Shown here piece after piece: positions 54,543 to 63,971 of a stretch of DNA of 64,000 nt. Source of the stretch: Flammeovirgaceae bacterium UBA6059 (lineage in GTDB: Bacteria; Bacteroidota; Bacteroidia; Cytophagales; Cyclobacteriaceae); assembly GCA_002435755.1 (NCBI GenBank), contig DIYH01000034.1, positions 98,124 through 162,123 on the forward strand. Direction: 5' to 3'. Every line of letters starts with the position of its first letter. Positions within the stretch are counted from its first letter, which is position 1. A model generated the notes under the pieces. That model had not been told where the DNA came from. It did not search any database and saw only the letters and a program-made list of their open reading frames with translations. The position numbers were made by a program, and so were the translations under genes.

Positions 54543-57536
54543 TTAGTTAAAGGTTACGTTGAGTCCTAAAGAATAAGTTTGAGCATTCGGGTATTCTTCC
54601 CCAGTCTCAGGATCCAGGCCTGTCCAGTTGGTGATGGTAATCAGGTTTTGAACATCGAAATAAACCCTGCATGACCTGAATACTTTATTGATCTTGGGCG
54701 TGTAGCCAAGCGTCAGGTTGCGCAACCGGATAAAAGAAGCATCTTCTATAAATAGTGAGTTGAAGAAGTCGTCCCCCACCGTATTGACAATACCCGAGGA
54801 GATCGTATTGCTTGGATTTGTCGGTGACCATCGGTCAAGCACTTCTCGCGATTTGTTTCGTCCAAACAGGATATCGTTGACATTGTTAAGATTGGCACGG
54901 GCTTGATTGTACTTTCTGATATCAAATACACCCTGAAAGAAGAAGTTGAGATCAAAACCTTTATAGGTCAGTCGATTGTTGAGGCCGGCCGTATAGCTCG
55001 GGATTTCACTGCCAATTAGGGTACGATCATCTGGGGTGATATCCCCATCACCATTGACATCCCTAAACTTGAATTGCCCTGGTTCAGATTCAGGTTGAGC
55101 ACTACCCTCTATATCCTCATCAAGCTGCCAGATGCCATCGACTACAAAGGCATAAAGACCTTGTACAGGTCCAAACTCCAGCTCAAACGACTCAAAAGGC
55201 AGACCTGCCCTGTCACGCCATCTATTACGATTATAAGCAAAGTTGACCGTGCTATTCCAGGTCAGTGCTCCCTGGACGTTGACCGTACTCAACTTTAGCT
55301 CCACACCATGGTTCTGTAATGCACCGGCATTGGTGGTAACATTTTCAAAACCTGAAGTCCCAGGTAACGGAAACTCTAATAGTACATCGTTAGTGATCTT
55401 GCGGTAAAGATCCAGAGAACTTTGTATGCGCCCTTCCTGCAATGAGAGATCAAAACCGAGGTTGAGCTGCGTAGTAGTTTCCCACTTCAGGTCATCATTG
55501 GCAGGCCTTGAAGGTGCTAATCCTGTGTTAAGCTGACCATCAGCCCCCAGGATAAAAGGTTTGGTAGAGCTATACAGCGACTGAGATAGTTTGTTGGCAA
55601 TTTCCTGGTTGCCCGTCTGACCCCAACTCAGACGCATTTTAAATTCTTCTATAAGCTCAGATTGAAAGAACTGTTCATTGTGGATTTTCCAGCCCAAGGC
55701 CGCCGATGGGAAGTAACCCCATTTGTTGTTCTCACCAAACTTGGTGGAGCCATCAGCCCTAAATGTAGAGGTGATCAAGAAGCGATCGTTGAGGTCAAGG
55801 TTCACCCTGGCGATATAAGAAAGTAGCTTGGAATTGTACTTGTAGGAGTAACTAGGTAGAAATATTGATGCACCGCTAAGGTCGTTGATATTGGTTGTTT
55901 GAGAGGCAAACCCTGTGGCACGTGTACCAAACCCTTCCCCACTGAATCGCTGGTAAGTATACCCTGCCAGGGCTGAAAGCGTATTATTCCCAATAACTTT
56001 ATTGTAGGAGAGCGTCAGTTCTGTTAATAGGTTTTGATTCTCATTTTGGCTGATCTCACCCTCTCCATCGACCTGTTCACCTCGCAATACTGTGGTAGGG
56101 ATGTATCCGCTTCGCTTGGATACCACATCATCCAGACCGAAGTTGATCTTTGCCGATAGGTTGCTGGTAATATCATAGATACCATAGACAGAGGTAAGTA
56201 ACCTCCGAGTACTAATGTTGTCCGAAATCTCAAGTAGAGAGACTGGATTGGGTGCCTGAGTGGGTATGACGGGATGGACCGAGTAATTACCATTGTCATC
56301 TCTTACAGAGACATTGGAAGGCCATGACTGGGTAATATCGAAGAGACCATTGGTCTCAGGGCCGCCAGAAGCTCCAAAGTGCACTTGTGCATCGTCGGTC
56401 TGGCTGATGGTGGTGTTGGTGCCGAGTTTTAGTTGGGGCTTCAGTGTAGCCTCAAGATTGACCCTACCGGAATACCGTTTCAGCTCGGTGTTGTCGATCA
56501 CTCCGTTATGCTCGAAGTAGTTCCCTGAGATGTAGTAATTGATGGCTTCATTATTACCATTGAATGATAACTGGTGCCTCATGATCGTACCTGTGCGCGT
56601 AAACTCTTCATTCCAGTCGGTACCTTCACCAAAGGCATTGACCTCAGCTGCAGAGTAGATAAGTGGCTGACCCAGCAGTTGGGAAAATTCATTGGACACC
56701 CTCGCATATTCATCACCTTGAAGCAATTCATAATTATTAATGATCTCCTGGACGCTGTAGGAAGTACCGTAGCTGATCTCATTGCCTGCACTACCCCGCT
56801 TCGTAGTGATCAGCACTACACCATTGGCACCCCTGGCACCATAGATCGCTGCTGCAGAGGCATCTTTGAGCACTTCTATGGATACTATATCTTCGGGATT
56901 GATGCTATTCAATGGATTCTTCTCAGGTGAACTTCGGAAATCTGAGTTGGATTCGGGGCTTACATCGTCATTGGAGATCGGGAAGCCATCCACCACGTAA
57001 AGCGGTTCATTGCCGCCAAGAATAGAAGTCTGCCCACGCACCTGCACACTGAAGTTACCGCCGGGCTGAGCACTCGTCTGGGTCATCAACACCCCGGGCG
57101 CTGTATTTTGTAGTTGATTACTTACGGACACTACCGGACCGGGGTTAAACTCATCTTTGCGGACGGAAGCTACTGAGCCGGTGATATCACTCTTCTTGAC
57201 TGTGCCATAGCCAATCACGACGATTTCCTGAAGGGCCTCCACATCCAGGTCAAGCTTTATATCGAGGTAGGTCTCTTCTGTTACCCTTACTTCAGCAGTA
57301 GCATAGCCTATATATGATATCAACAGCGTCTTAGGGCCTTCCGGGACTATCATTGAAAAGTCTCCATTGATATCAGTCACAGTACCCGTGGAGGGATCGT
57401 CGGACAATTGTATGGTAGCACCGATCAAAGGCTCTCCACTCTCCGCATCAACCACATTTCCCTTTAGCGAATAGCTCTGCGCCAACAGTGTTGAACTTGT
57501 GAACAAAAGAAGCGAAAGCAAAAAATATCTTAACAT
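54543..57536 (-). CDS. SusC-family TonB-dependent outer-membrane transporter
   Basis: About 997 residues from ATG 57536, which opens a good signal peptide ending LLAQ; the frame extends 15 codons upstream. Carboxypeptidase-regulatory-like domain (about 20-100; GNVVDAESGEPLIGATIQL), TonB-box-like EIVVIGYGTVKKSDITGSV, plug domain with VDGFPISND and IEVLKDASAAAIYGARGANG, then a 22-strand barrel ending in SLGLNVTFN. Imports galacto-oligosaccharides with SusD. Its 5' region has two hairpins (57581-57600 and 57645-57662). Confidence 0.95.
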   Translation of the reverse strand: MLRYFLLSLLLFTSSTLLAQSYSLKGNVVDAESGEPLIGATIQLSDDPSTGTVTDINGDFSMIVPEGPKTLLISYIGYATAEVRVTEETYLDIKLDLDVEALQEIVVIGYGTVKKSDITGSVASVRKDEFNPGPVVSVSNQLQNTAPGVLMTQTSAQPGGNFSVQVRGQTSILGGNEPLYVVDGFPISNDDVSPESNSDFRSSPEKNPLNSINPEDIVSIEVLKDASAAAIYGARGANGVVLITTKRGSAGNEISYGTSYSVQEIINNYELLQGDEYARVSNEFSQLLGQPLIYSAAEVNAFGEGTDWNEEFTRTGTIMRHQLSFNGNNEAINYYISGNYFEHNGVIDNTELKRYSGRVNLEATLKPQLKLGTNTTISQTDDAQVHFGASGGPETNGLFDITQSWPSNVSVRDDNGNYSVHPVIPTQAPNPVSLLEISDNISTRRLLTSVYGIYDITSNLSAKINFGLDDVVSKRSGYIPTTVLRGEQVDGEGEISQNENQNLLTELTLSYNKVIGNNTLSALAGYTYQRFSGEGFGTRATGFASQTTNINDLSGASIFLPSYSYKYNSKLLSYIARVNLDLNDRFLITSTFRADGSTKFGENNKWGYFPSAALGWKIHNEQFFQSELIEEFKMRLSWGQTGNQEIANKLSQSLYSSTKPFILGADGQLNTGLAPSRPANDDLKWETTTQLNLGFDLSLQEGRIQSSLDLYRKITNDVLLEFPLPGTSGFENVTTNAGALQNHGVELKLSTVNVQGALTWNSTVNFAYNRNRWRDRAGLPFESFELEFGPVQGLYAFVVDGIWQLDEDIEGSAQPESEPGQFKFRDVNGDGDITPDDRTLIGSEIPSYTAGLNNRLTYKGFDLNFFFQGVFDIRKYNQARANLNNVNDILFGRNKSREVLDRWSPTNPSNTISSGIVNTVGDDFFNSLFIEDASFIRLRNLTLGYTPKINKVFRSCRVYFDVQNLITITNWTGLDPETGEEYPNAQTYSLGLNVTFN

Positions 57537-57580
57537 ATCGGTCAATACTGCAGAATGAACAGGAAGTAAACAAAGAGGCA

Positions 57581-57600
57581 TAACAGGCCGATACCTGTTA
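57581..57600. promoter_or_regulatory. Hairpin in the susC leader
   Basis: TAACAGG (57581-57587) pairs with CCTGTTA (57594-57600) around a 6-base loop, 45 bases upstream of the susC start. Possible regulator site or leader structure. Confidence 0.4.
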
Positions 57601-57644
57601 ATACCAATTTCACGATTATCTTTTTACGCAAATAAGCAAAGTGA

Positions 57645-57662
57645 GAGGGCTGATTAGCCCTC
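57645..57662 (-). terminator. Hairpin after the surface lipoprotein gene
   Basis: GAGGGCT/AGCCCTC with a 4-base loop, 12 bases after the stop at 57675 and without a T-tract. Partial terminator or mRNA-processing site between the lipoprotein and susC; such sites often set differing levels within Sus operons. Confidence 0.5.
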
Positions 57663-57674
57663 CCTTTTGAACTA

Positions 57675-58829
57675 TTATTGCGCATCTATGATTCTTAAGT
57701 TTTTGAAGTAGACCACATTGCCATCCTCTCCGGTGTAGCCACCAGCTGGCAAAAACTTTATACAGTCTACCTCCTCAGCTGGTACTGAGGTTTCCTTGGT
57801 TGGAAAAAATGCACCAGTTCTTCCTGATCCCACTACGTCGAAAGTCAATGTTTGCCACTCGTTGGGGGCGGTGATATAGGCTTCATATTCTATGTAGTAG
57901 CCATCGCCATCATGCCCTCCAAAAGCTATTGAGTCATACTTGCCAAGCGTGAGGTCTACCTTGTACCCTTGCGAAGGGTCAGCGTTAAAAACATCAGTGA
58001 TGGCTGTCAGATCACTAAATGAAAAATCAGGATCTATCGTGTCATCGTAGTAGGCATCTACCTGGAAAACCTTAGTACCGCTCGTCTGCTGAGCGTTTTC
58101 AGCGTCCCATTGCGGTAGCGCTTCCACCATGGATGCATCGAGTGCCTCACCGAGGTTAAAGATCACGTGGGACCAGCCCCCCCAATTATCAAACCCTTCA
58201 GGTGGGATCTTTTGTATTTGTAGTACCTTGGTCTCATCCTCACTGTCAGGGTTGTCCTGGGCAAAGGCCATTGCCGCCTGAGAGTTGACTGATTGCACCG
58301 TGGCACTGGATACAAAACTGCCAGTCACCGCAAAATCGAAAATAGTACGCACGTCCCATGACTCACGGGCAAACTCTTCTGATCCAGTGCTTGCACCAGC
58401 AAAATCGAGCACCACAAAGCCAAGATCTATACCTTCGTTGATAGTAATGGTCGCACTGGCTGAGGCTGTTGCCGCCTGGGCGTCTTCTACGGTAAATTCA
58501 AGCGTCACCGTACCTGCCTCCTCTGCTAGAAAGGTGTAAGTGAGTTGATCCGTGTTAGTAGTGCCATCATACGTTTTGATACTTTCTGTTCCGACAGTTA
58601 CTTCACTGAGGCCTGCGTCTGCCTCCATATTAACGGTTATGGACACTGTTTCACCCTGATCAGTCTCAAGGGTCGTGGGATCTACCGTAATGGTCGGAGG
58701 GTCGAAAGTTGGATCAGGATCGGGAGTAGGATCACCGGGAGAATCATCATCTCCACATGAAATCATCACGCCAAAGCACATCATAGCAAGGCATGCGATA
58801 CTTAAGTTTTTCAATAGGTCTTTCATCAT
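57675..58829 (-). CDS. Surface glycan-binding-type lipoprotein of the galactan locus
   Basis: About 384 residues from ATG 58829 (the frame extends upstream to 58871). Lipoprotein signal MISCGDDD; the acidic residues after the Cys resemble the Bacteroidota surface-export signal. A Pro/Asp-rich tether, an Ig/Big-like domain (about 45-130; TDQGETVSITVNMEADAGL) and a C-terminal beta-sandwich of carbohydrate-binding-module appearance (FKNLRI, WQTLTFDVVGSG) follow. Probably a SusE/F-like galactan-binding protein. It lies before susC rather than after susD, the less usual place. Confidence 0.72.
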   Translation of the reverse strand: MMKDLLKNLSIACLAMMCFGVMISCGDDDSPGDPTPDPDPTFDPPTITVDPTTLETDQGETVSITVNMEADAGLSEVTVGTESIKTYDGTTNTDQLTYTFLAEEAGTVTLEFTVEDAQAATASASATITINEGIDLGFVVLDFAGASTGSEEFARESWDVRTIFDFAVTGSFVSSATVQSVNSQAAMAFAQDNPDSEDETKVLQIQKIPPEGFDNWGGWSHVIFNLGEALDASMVEALPQWDAENAQQTSGTKVFQVDAYYDDTIDPDFSFSDLTAITDVFNADPSQGYKVDLTLGKYDSIAFGGHDGDGYYIEYEAYITAPNEWQTLTFDVVGSGRTGAFFPTKETSVPAEEVDCIKFLPAGGYTGEDGNVVYFKNLRIIDAQ

Positions 58830-58894
58830 TTTTTTAATTCTTGAGATTAAGCTTCTATCAAAAGTGTCCATTGCCCTGCTAGATTTAGGTGTAC

Positions 58895-58909
58895 ATTATC
58901 GTCGATAAT
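58895..58909. promoter_or_regulatory. 15-bp odd palindrome upstream of the galactan operon
   Basis: ATTATCG-T-CGATAAT, 66 bases upstream of the lipoprotein start at 58829. Candidate operator. Confidence 0.45.
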
Positions 58910-58924
58910 AGGGGCGAGATTCTT

Positions 58925-59002
58925 AAATCGCCTATCTGATCAGTCTCACCATACAACCCGACCAATGTGCCCTACCGCAATAATGAAATCGCCTAACTGG
59001 TC
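58925..59002. promoter_or_regulatory. 17-bp direct repeat pair, candidate HTCS binding site
   Basis: AAATCGCCTATCTGATC at 58925-58941 and AAATCGCCTAACTGGTC at 58986-59002 match at 15 of 17 positions, 61 bases apart (about six helical turns). They lie between the sensor gene and the structural genes; the second copy overlaps the sensor stop codon. Confidence 0.55.
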
Positions 59003-62000
59003 TTGCGATATTTTGATGGATTGACCCCAAACTTCTTCTTGAACATCTTGCTGAAGTACTTAGTATCCGAAAAACCTACTGAGTAAGTCGCCTCACTAAT
59101 CGAATATCCCAACTCAGAGATCAGCTCTGCCGCTTTCTTCAATCGATAATCGCGGATAAATTCGATCAAGGATAGACCAGTCAAAGCTTTGACCTTCTTA
59201 TAAACCACCGAATGACTCATCGACAATGCTTCTACAATGAAGCTGGCATTGAGCTTGTCTTCGATCAGATTGGTGTCGATCAGATCGATCAGCTCTTTTA
59301 AAAACTCCTGGTCCTTAGAGTTAATCGGCAATCGCTTAGGCTCAGTAATCAGGTCAGTCTGGACTTTCTTGGCTAATATTTCCCTAGACTGAAGCAGGTT
59401 TTTGACTCGTGATATGAGCAGCGTCTTATTAAATGGCTTGGTGATATAGTCGTCTGCGCCTGTTTCATATCCCTCGTACTTATAAATCAGGGAGGACCTG
59501 GCAGTGAGTAGTACTATCGGAATATGACTTGTACGCCGGTCACCCTTGAGGCTTTTAGTCAACTGAATGCCATCCATCTCCGGCATCATGATATCGCTGA
59601 TGACAAGATCCGGCAGTTTTTCATAGGTGATCACTAACCCCTGCTTACCATCAGCGGCCTCCAGCACCCTAAAATAATTCGTAAACATAGACACCAGATA
59701 ATGACGCAGCTCCTCGTTATCCTCTACAACAAGGAGCGTCCGATTGTCAAGATTTGCCCCTTCAAGCAAGTCATCAACCGCACTGTTTTCAGAGACGTCA
59801 TTGATGATCAAGTCCTCCGACTCAGCGTTGATTTGATCTGCGGGCAAATGGCTGCTACCCAAGGGAAGCTTGATCATAAATGTACTTCCTATCCCGACTT
59901 CACTTTCTAAAAGCACTTCACCAGCGTGCCGCTCTACGATATCCTTCAATATAGATAGTCCGAGACCAAAGCCTTTAGTAGCTTGACCCCCACCACCCTG
60001 CACAAATGGTTTGAATATCATTTGCTGATCCTCAGCACTGATACCCCGTCCATTATCGGTTACGTTTAGATATAAAAACTGATCATTAGCTGTAATATCA
60101 ATCACCACTTTGCCATGATCTCCGGTAAACTTCAGTGCATTAGAGATCAGATTGTAAATGACCTTTTCCATCTGGATTCTGTCAAAGTACAGATCAAGAC
60201 CTTCTAATTGAGTAACCAGTTCTAGAGATTGGTTTTTGCGGTCTGCAGTATCCTGAAAAGACAGATATATCTCTCGCACAAATGACAGGAAATCATTTTT
60301 TGTAAAGTTTAAGTCTTTTTTGCCTTCATCTATTCTCCTTAGATCAAGCATCTCACCTGCTAGCTGGGTAAGACGATTGGCATTCTTTCGAATGCTAAAG
60401 AAAGAGGCCTGTTCTTCTTTGGTCAACATGCTCTTTTGGGTCAGTTGGTCGAGCGAGTTGATGATCAAAGTGATGGGCGTACGTACTTCGTGCGAAAGAT
60501 TGGTAAAAAACCGTTGTTTAAGTTCTGCAAGCTCGTGTTCTTTCCTTCTCAGTAGGCGCTCTGTCTTTAGTTTGGATTGAACACGCGCCCAACGGGTTGA
60601 GTAATTAAAAAATAAATAGAGCAGCACCACAAACAGCATGGAATACAGGATGAATGCCCATATTGATGTCCACCAAGGCCCACGCACATTGATAGCAAGC
60701 ACATCAGAATAGTAATAGTCTTCGAAATTGCCGAAATGCGCGCGCACCTGTAGCTTGTAGCCGCCAGGATTAAGGCTGGTGAAAGTGGCTACAGGGAGTC
60801 TGCCCAGCGGGCGCCAATTTTCATCCAGGCCATCGAGCTTTACTTCATAGTAGATATCTCTTGTTGGATAGACCGGGATAGAGAGGTCAAATGAGATAGC
60901 GTTGTGGTAGTATGCAAGCTGGAGTACGTCATCAGCTTGATAGTAGATGAGTGGTTTGTCGAGCAGGTCACTCTCGGGCGTCAAGACTTCACCTAGTATT
61001 GATACAGCTGTGATCAATACATCAAAATCTCGTAAGCCATTTTTTGCCTTCGCAGCGTCGTTGATTTTGACATAGCCAAATTCTCCGCTGAAGTATATGT
61101 TTCCGTTATTGTCACTTGCAGAATGTCCTATCTCAAATGACCCAGTACTTGCACCGAATGCACTTGGATATGCGAGTACGATATCTCGTGACATATCGTA
61201 CTTTGCGATACCCGATTTTGAGCTAAAAAGGATGTTACCAGCCTTGTCCTCCTCTATTGCCGTGATGATACTATTGGGTATACCATACACCTGAGAAAAG
61301 CGCTCTACCATAAAGTCGCTCACACTTACCCTGTCAACACCATGCCCCCAGTGCCCGACCCATAAATAGCCCCTGGAATCCAAAAAAAGGTCAATCACAT
61401 CATTGCTACTGATGGTATTCGCATCAAAGGGAACACTCAGAAAACTGGTGAATTCGGCCGTGAGGGTATTGAACCTATTGAGCCCACCACCGTAGGTAGC
61501 GAGCCAGAGGATTGAGTCGTTTTGCTGCACTATCGCTATGACATCATCGTCTGTCAGTGAACGAGGATCTTCGCTGGTGTGCCTGTAGTGATCAAACTGT
61601 CTATTCTGTATATGATAGACGTTAAGGCCTCCTCCCCAGGTAGCCAGATAGATCACCGAATCTGCAATCAGGGCGTCCCGTATATGATCATGGGAAATGG
61701 TACTACCCGGGTCGTTGGTACTATACCGTCTAACTTCACCGTTATCCCTATTAATTATCGCCAGACCATTGCGATAAGAACCAAGTACGACATATAGTTC
61801 GTCCAGGGCCAGCACATTGTCATAGTCTGCTAGGAGTGACCTGACAATATTTGCTGTAGCTGCTAAAAGTGGCTTCCCTGATTTCAGCTCTATTTGACTG
61901 GTCAGTGGATCTTGACCAGGGGTAGTGAAATATGGTCCAATTTCACTATTCTGAGGGGTAAGGATACCCAAGCCATCTTCTGGTGAACCAAACCACATAT

Positions 62001-62946
62001 TGCCATCACGATCAGCAAATGCACAGCTCACGCCCGGCCCACTCAACGAGTAAGGCTGGTCAGATGGCTGGTAGTAGTTGTCAACGCTAAATGAGGGATA
62101 GGACAACTTCAACAACCCGTCAGAAAGGCCCACCCACAATTGATCACCGGTCTTGTCAAGGCTATTAATGATAGCCTTACTGATGTCATAACTATCCAGA
62201 ATCACCTTCTGTAGTTGTTCATTTTGATCTGTCATATATAGACCTCTCCTCCATGTGCCTATTACCAACTGATCTTCCAGCACGGCCATTGTTCTGACAT
62301 TGAGGGTACGGTCTTCTTCTGTGCCAAGCGGCACGAGGGCCTCCTCGTCCAAAGTGTAACTCCATACCCCCTGATCCTTGGTGCCCAGGTAAAGTGTATG
62401 GCTATCAGGCTGATAGGCAACAGCTTTGATCGATGTATCCAGCAAGCCATCAAGTGTAACATCAATGATCGTATCATTTTCGACCCTGTAAAGGCCATCT
62501 TCTGCTGCCAACCACAGCATGCCCTCCACGTCCATCAGTATATCGTTGATCTGGATCACCGCAGACCTTACCGCGCTATTCTGATAAGTGATCAGCTGAA
62601 ATCGCTCACGGAGCGGCTCATATCGATATAAACCATTGTAGGTGCCCACCCACATGCGCTGATGGCTGTCAAAAAAGATCTTGGAGATGCCGTTACCTAG
62701 TAGTTGACTATTGCGGTTGTGATACACCTCAAAAGAACGTCCATCATATCTATTCAGGCCATTTTTTGTGCCTATCCAAATAAAACCGAGTGTATCCTGG
62801 GCAATGGTCGACACAGCACCGTATGACAGCCCGTCATTGGTACCGATGTTTTTAAAATAATCAGAATATTGGGCCTCAGCGCAATAGAAAAGGCCAAGCT
62901 GTAAAATACTCAGTAGATAGCATCTTATCGTGTACCCCGGTTTCAC
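58993..62946 (-). CDS. Hybrid two-component system sensor-regulator (HTCS)
   Basis: Protein of 1317 residues. Signal peptide, then two-bladed propeller sensor made of Reg_prop repeats (TIAQDTLGFIWIGTKNGLNR and many similar), Y_Y_Y domain (about 680-755), TM at about 758-782, HisKA with the phospho-acceptor His in NLSHEVRTPI (about 817), HATPase with NLISNALKFT, DNGRGIS and GFGLGLSI, a receiver domain (about 1068-1185) with Asp in LVISDIMMPEMDG, and an AraC DNA-binding domain (about 1215-1317; FSKMFKKKFGVNPSKYR). The periplasmic propeller senses oligosaccharides and the AraC end activates the locus. ATGA overlap with the upstream GDPD gene. Confidence 0.95.
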   Translation of the reverse strand: MKPGYTIRCYLLSILQLGLFYCAEAQYSDYFKNIGTNDGLSYGAVSTIAQDTLGFIWIGTKNGLNRYDGRSFEVYHNRNSQLLGNGISKIFFDSHQRMWVGTYNGLYRYEPLRERFQLITYQNSAVRSAVIQINDILMDVEGMLWLAAEDGLYRVENDTIIDVTLDGLLDTSIKAVAYQPDSHTLYLGTKDQGVWSYTLDEEALVPLGTEEDRTLNVRTMAVLEDQLVIGTWRRGLYMTDQNEQLQKVILDSYDISKAIINSLDKTGDQLWVGLSDGLLKLSYPSFSVDNYYQPSDQPYSLSGPGVSCAFADRDGNMWFGSPEDGLGILTPQNSEIGPYFTTPGQDPLTSQIELKSGKPLLAATANIVRSLLADYDNVLALDELYVVLGSYRNGLAIINRDNGEVRRYSTNDPGSTISHDHIRDALIADSVIYLATWGGGLNVYHIQNRQFDHYRHTSEDPRSLTDDDVIAIVQQNDSILWLATYGGGLNRFNTLTAEFTSFLSVPFDANTISSNDVIDLFLDSRGYLWVGHWGHGVDRVSVSDFMVERFSQVYGIPNSIITAIEEDKAGNILFSSKSGIAKYDMSRDIVLAYPSAFGASTGSFEIGHSASDNNGNIYFSGEFGYVKINDAAKAKNGLRDFDVLITAVSILGEVLTPESDLLDKPLIYYQADDVLQLAYYHNAISFDLSIPVYPTRDIYYEVKLDGLDENWRPLGRLPVATFTSLNPGGYKLQVRAHFGNFEDYYYSDVLAINVRGPWWTSIWAFILYSMLFVVLLYLFFNYSTRWARVQSKLKTERLLRRKEHELAELKQRFFTNLSHEVRTPITLIINSLDQLTQKSMLTKEEQASFFSIRKNANRLTQLAGEMLDLRRIDEGKKDLNFTKNDFLSFVREIYLSFQDTADRKNQSLELVTQLEGLDLYFDRIQMEKVIYNLISNALKFTGDHGKVVIDITANDQFLYLNVTDNGRGISAEDQQMIFKPFVQGGGGQATKGFGLGLSILKDIVERHAGEVLLESEVGIGSTFMIKLPLGSSHLPADQINAESEDLIINDVSENSAVDDLLEGANLDNRTLLVVEDNEELRHYLVSMFTNYFRVLEAADGKQGLVITYEKLPDLVISDIMMPEMDGIQLTKSLKGDRRTSHIPIVLLTARSSLIYKYEGYETGADDYITKPFNKTLLISRVKNLLQSREILAKKVQTDLITEPKRLPINSKDQEFLKELIDLIDTNLIEDKLNASFIVEALSMSHSVVYKKVKALTGLSLIEFIRDYRLKKAAELISELGYSISEATYSVGFSDTKYFSKMFKKKFGVNPSKYRKTS

Positions 62947-63857
62947 CTTCGATTATTCACTTCCAAATAGTCGATGAGCAGTCGGGGGCGATCGGTCTGT
63001 ATCAATGTAGCGCCCATGTCCAAGAGCCAACCATAGCTTCCTTCGGGATCGTACACTGCCCTATCATCGTGATGACCGGCATTAAACTCAGGCCATAGTG
63101 AGTTGATCCATATGCGGGCGTTGATATCATTGATCATGGCGCATGCCGTTTGTTGGTCTCCTTCTCTTTTGAATAGAATTTCAAAAGCCACAGGTGGCTG
63201 GTCTTTATAGGTCTCGATCACATTATCCCAGCCTTCCTCGTTCAAAGATACAATAGGCATAAATAGCACACTATCCAGCGGCATGTCCAAATCATGGAGC
63301 ACAGAGGTGTAATCTTTCATCCAACCTTTAAAAACGATCTGATCGAGCATCCCCTCTCGCTTCAAATATGCACAAAGCGGCCGAATATGATCATAACCTT
63401 TGTCAAGATTGACAAGTATGCGATCCTGCGTCAACGCTAATGCCTGCTCAAGTGTAGGTATCTTATGTCTGGTGAAGGAGCCCAGGCCATCTCTCAGCTT
63501 GAGGTCTTGTAGCTCTGACCATGTGAGCTGATCAACACGACCGGTTCCATTGGTGGTCCTGTCGATAGTGTCGTCGTGCATTAGGACGAAGACACTATCT
63601 TTCGTCAAGCGCACATCGATCTCCACCATATCGGCTCCCATGTCAATACTATTTTGAATGGCTTGGAGGGAGTTTTCCGGGGCATGGCGCCAATCGCCTC
63701 TGTGCGCTACCACAAACACGTAATCTGAGGAAGGCTGTCGCAGCAAATCGACCAACTGGTCTGTCCTTGTCTGACCATCAGCAATGTGGCTTATATAGCT
63801 CAGCACAAATGCCAGCCATAGCATTTTATACTTATAAAATTTAAAATTTATCATCAT
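62943..63857 (-). CDS. Glycerophosphodiester phosphodiesterase-family protein, exported
   Basis: Protein of 304 residues with a signal peptide ending ADGQ. GDPD TIM-barrel motifs: VAHRGDWRHAPENSLQAI (catalytic His, Glu-Asn), MVEIDVRLTKD (metal Glu/Asp), VLMHDDTIDRTTNG (catalytic His). It hydrolyses glycerophosphodiesters to glycerol-3-phosphate; exported GDPDs recycle phosphodiesters, and some related enzymes act on modified glycans. It overlaps the HTCS start by ATGA, an unusual partner for a sensor. Link to galactan use not evident. Confidence 0.9.
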   Translation of the reverse strand: MMINFKFYKYKMLWLAFVLSYISHIADGQTRTDQLVDLLRQPSSDYVFVVAHRGDWRHAPENSLQAIQNSIDMGADMVEIDVRLTKDSVFVLMHDDTIDRTTNGTGRVDQLTWSELQDLKLRDGLGSFTRHKIPTLEQALALTQDRILVNLDKGYDHIRPLCAYLKREGMLDQIVFKGWMKDYTSVLHDLDMPLDSVLFMPIVSLNEEGWDNVIETYKDQPPVAFEILFKREGDQQTACAMINDINARIWINSLWPEFNAGHHDDRAVYDPEGSYGWLLDMGATLIQTDRPRLLIDYLEVNNRR

Positions 63858-63971
63858 GCAAGTTCTCTGGAAGTGGATGTAGTAGGGTGAATGTATTCGT
63901 TGATGAAGGGGGGTAGTTTCATAGGTATGGCGCGGCGGTGGGCAACAAACCCCATGGTAGCTGCATAATAG

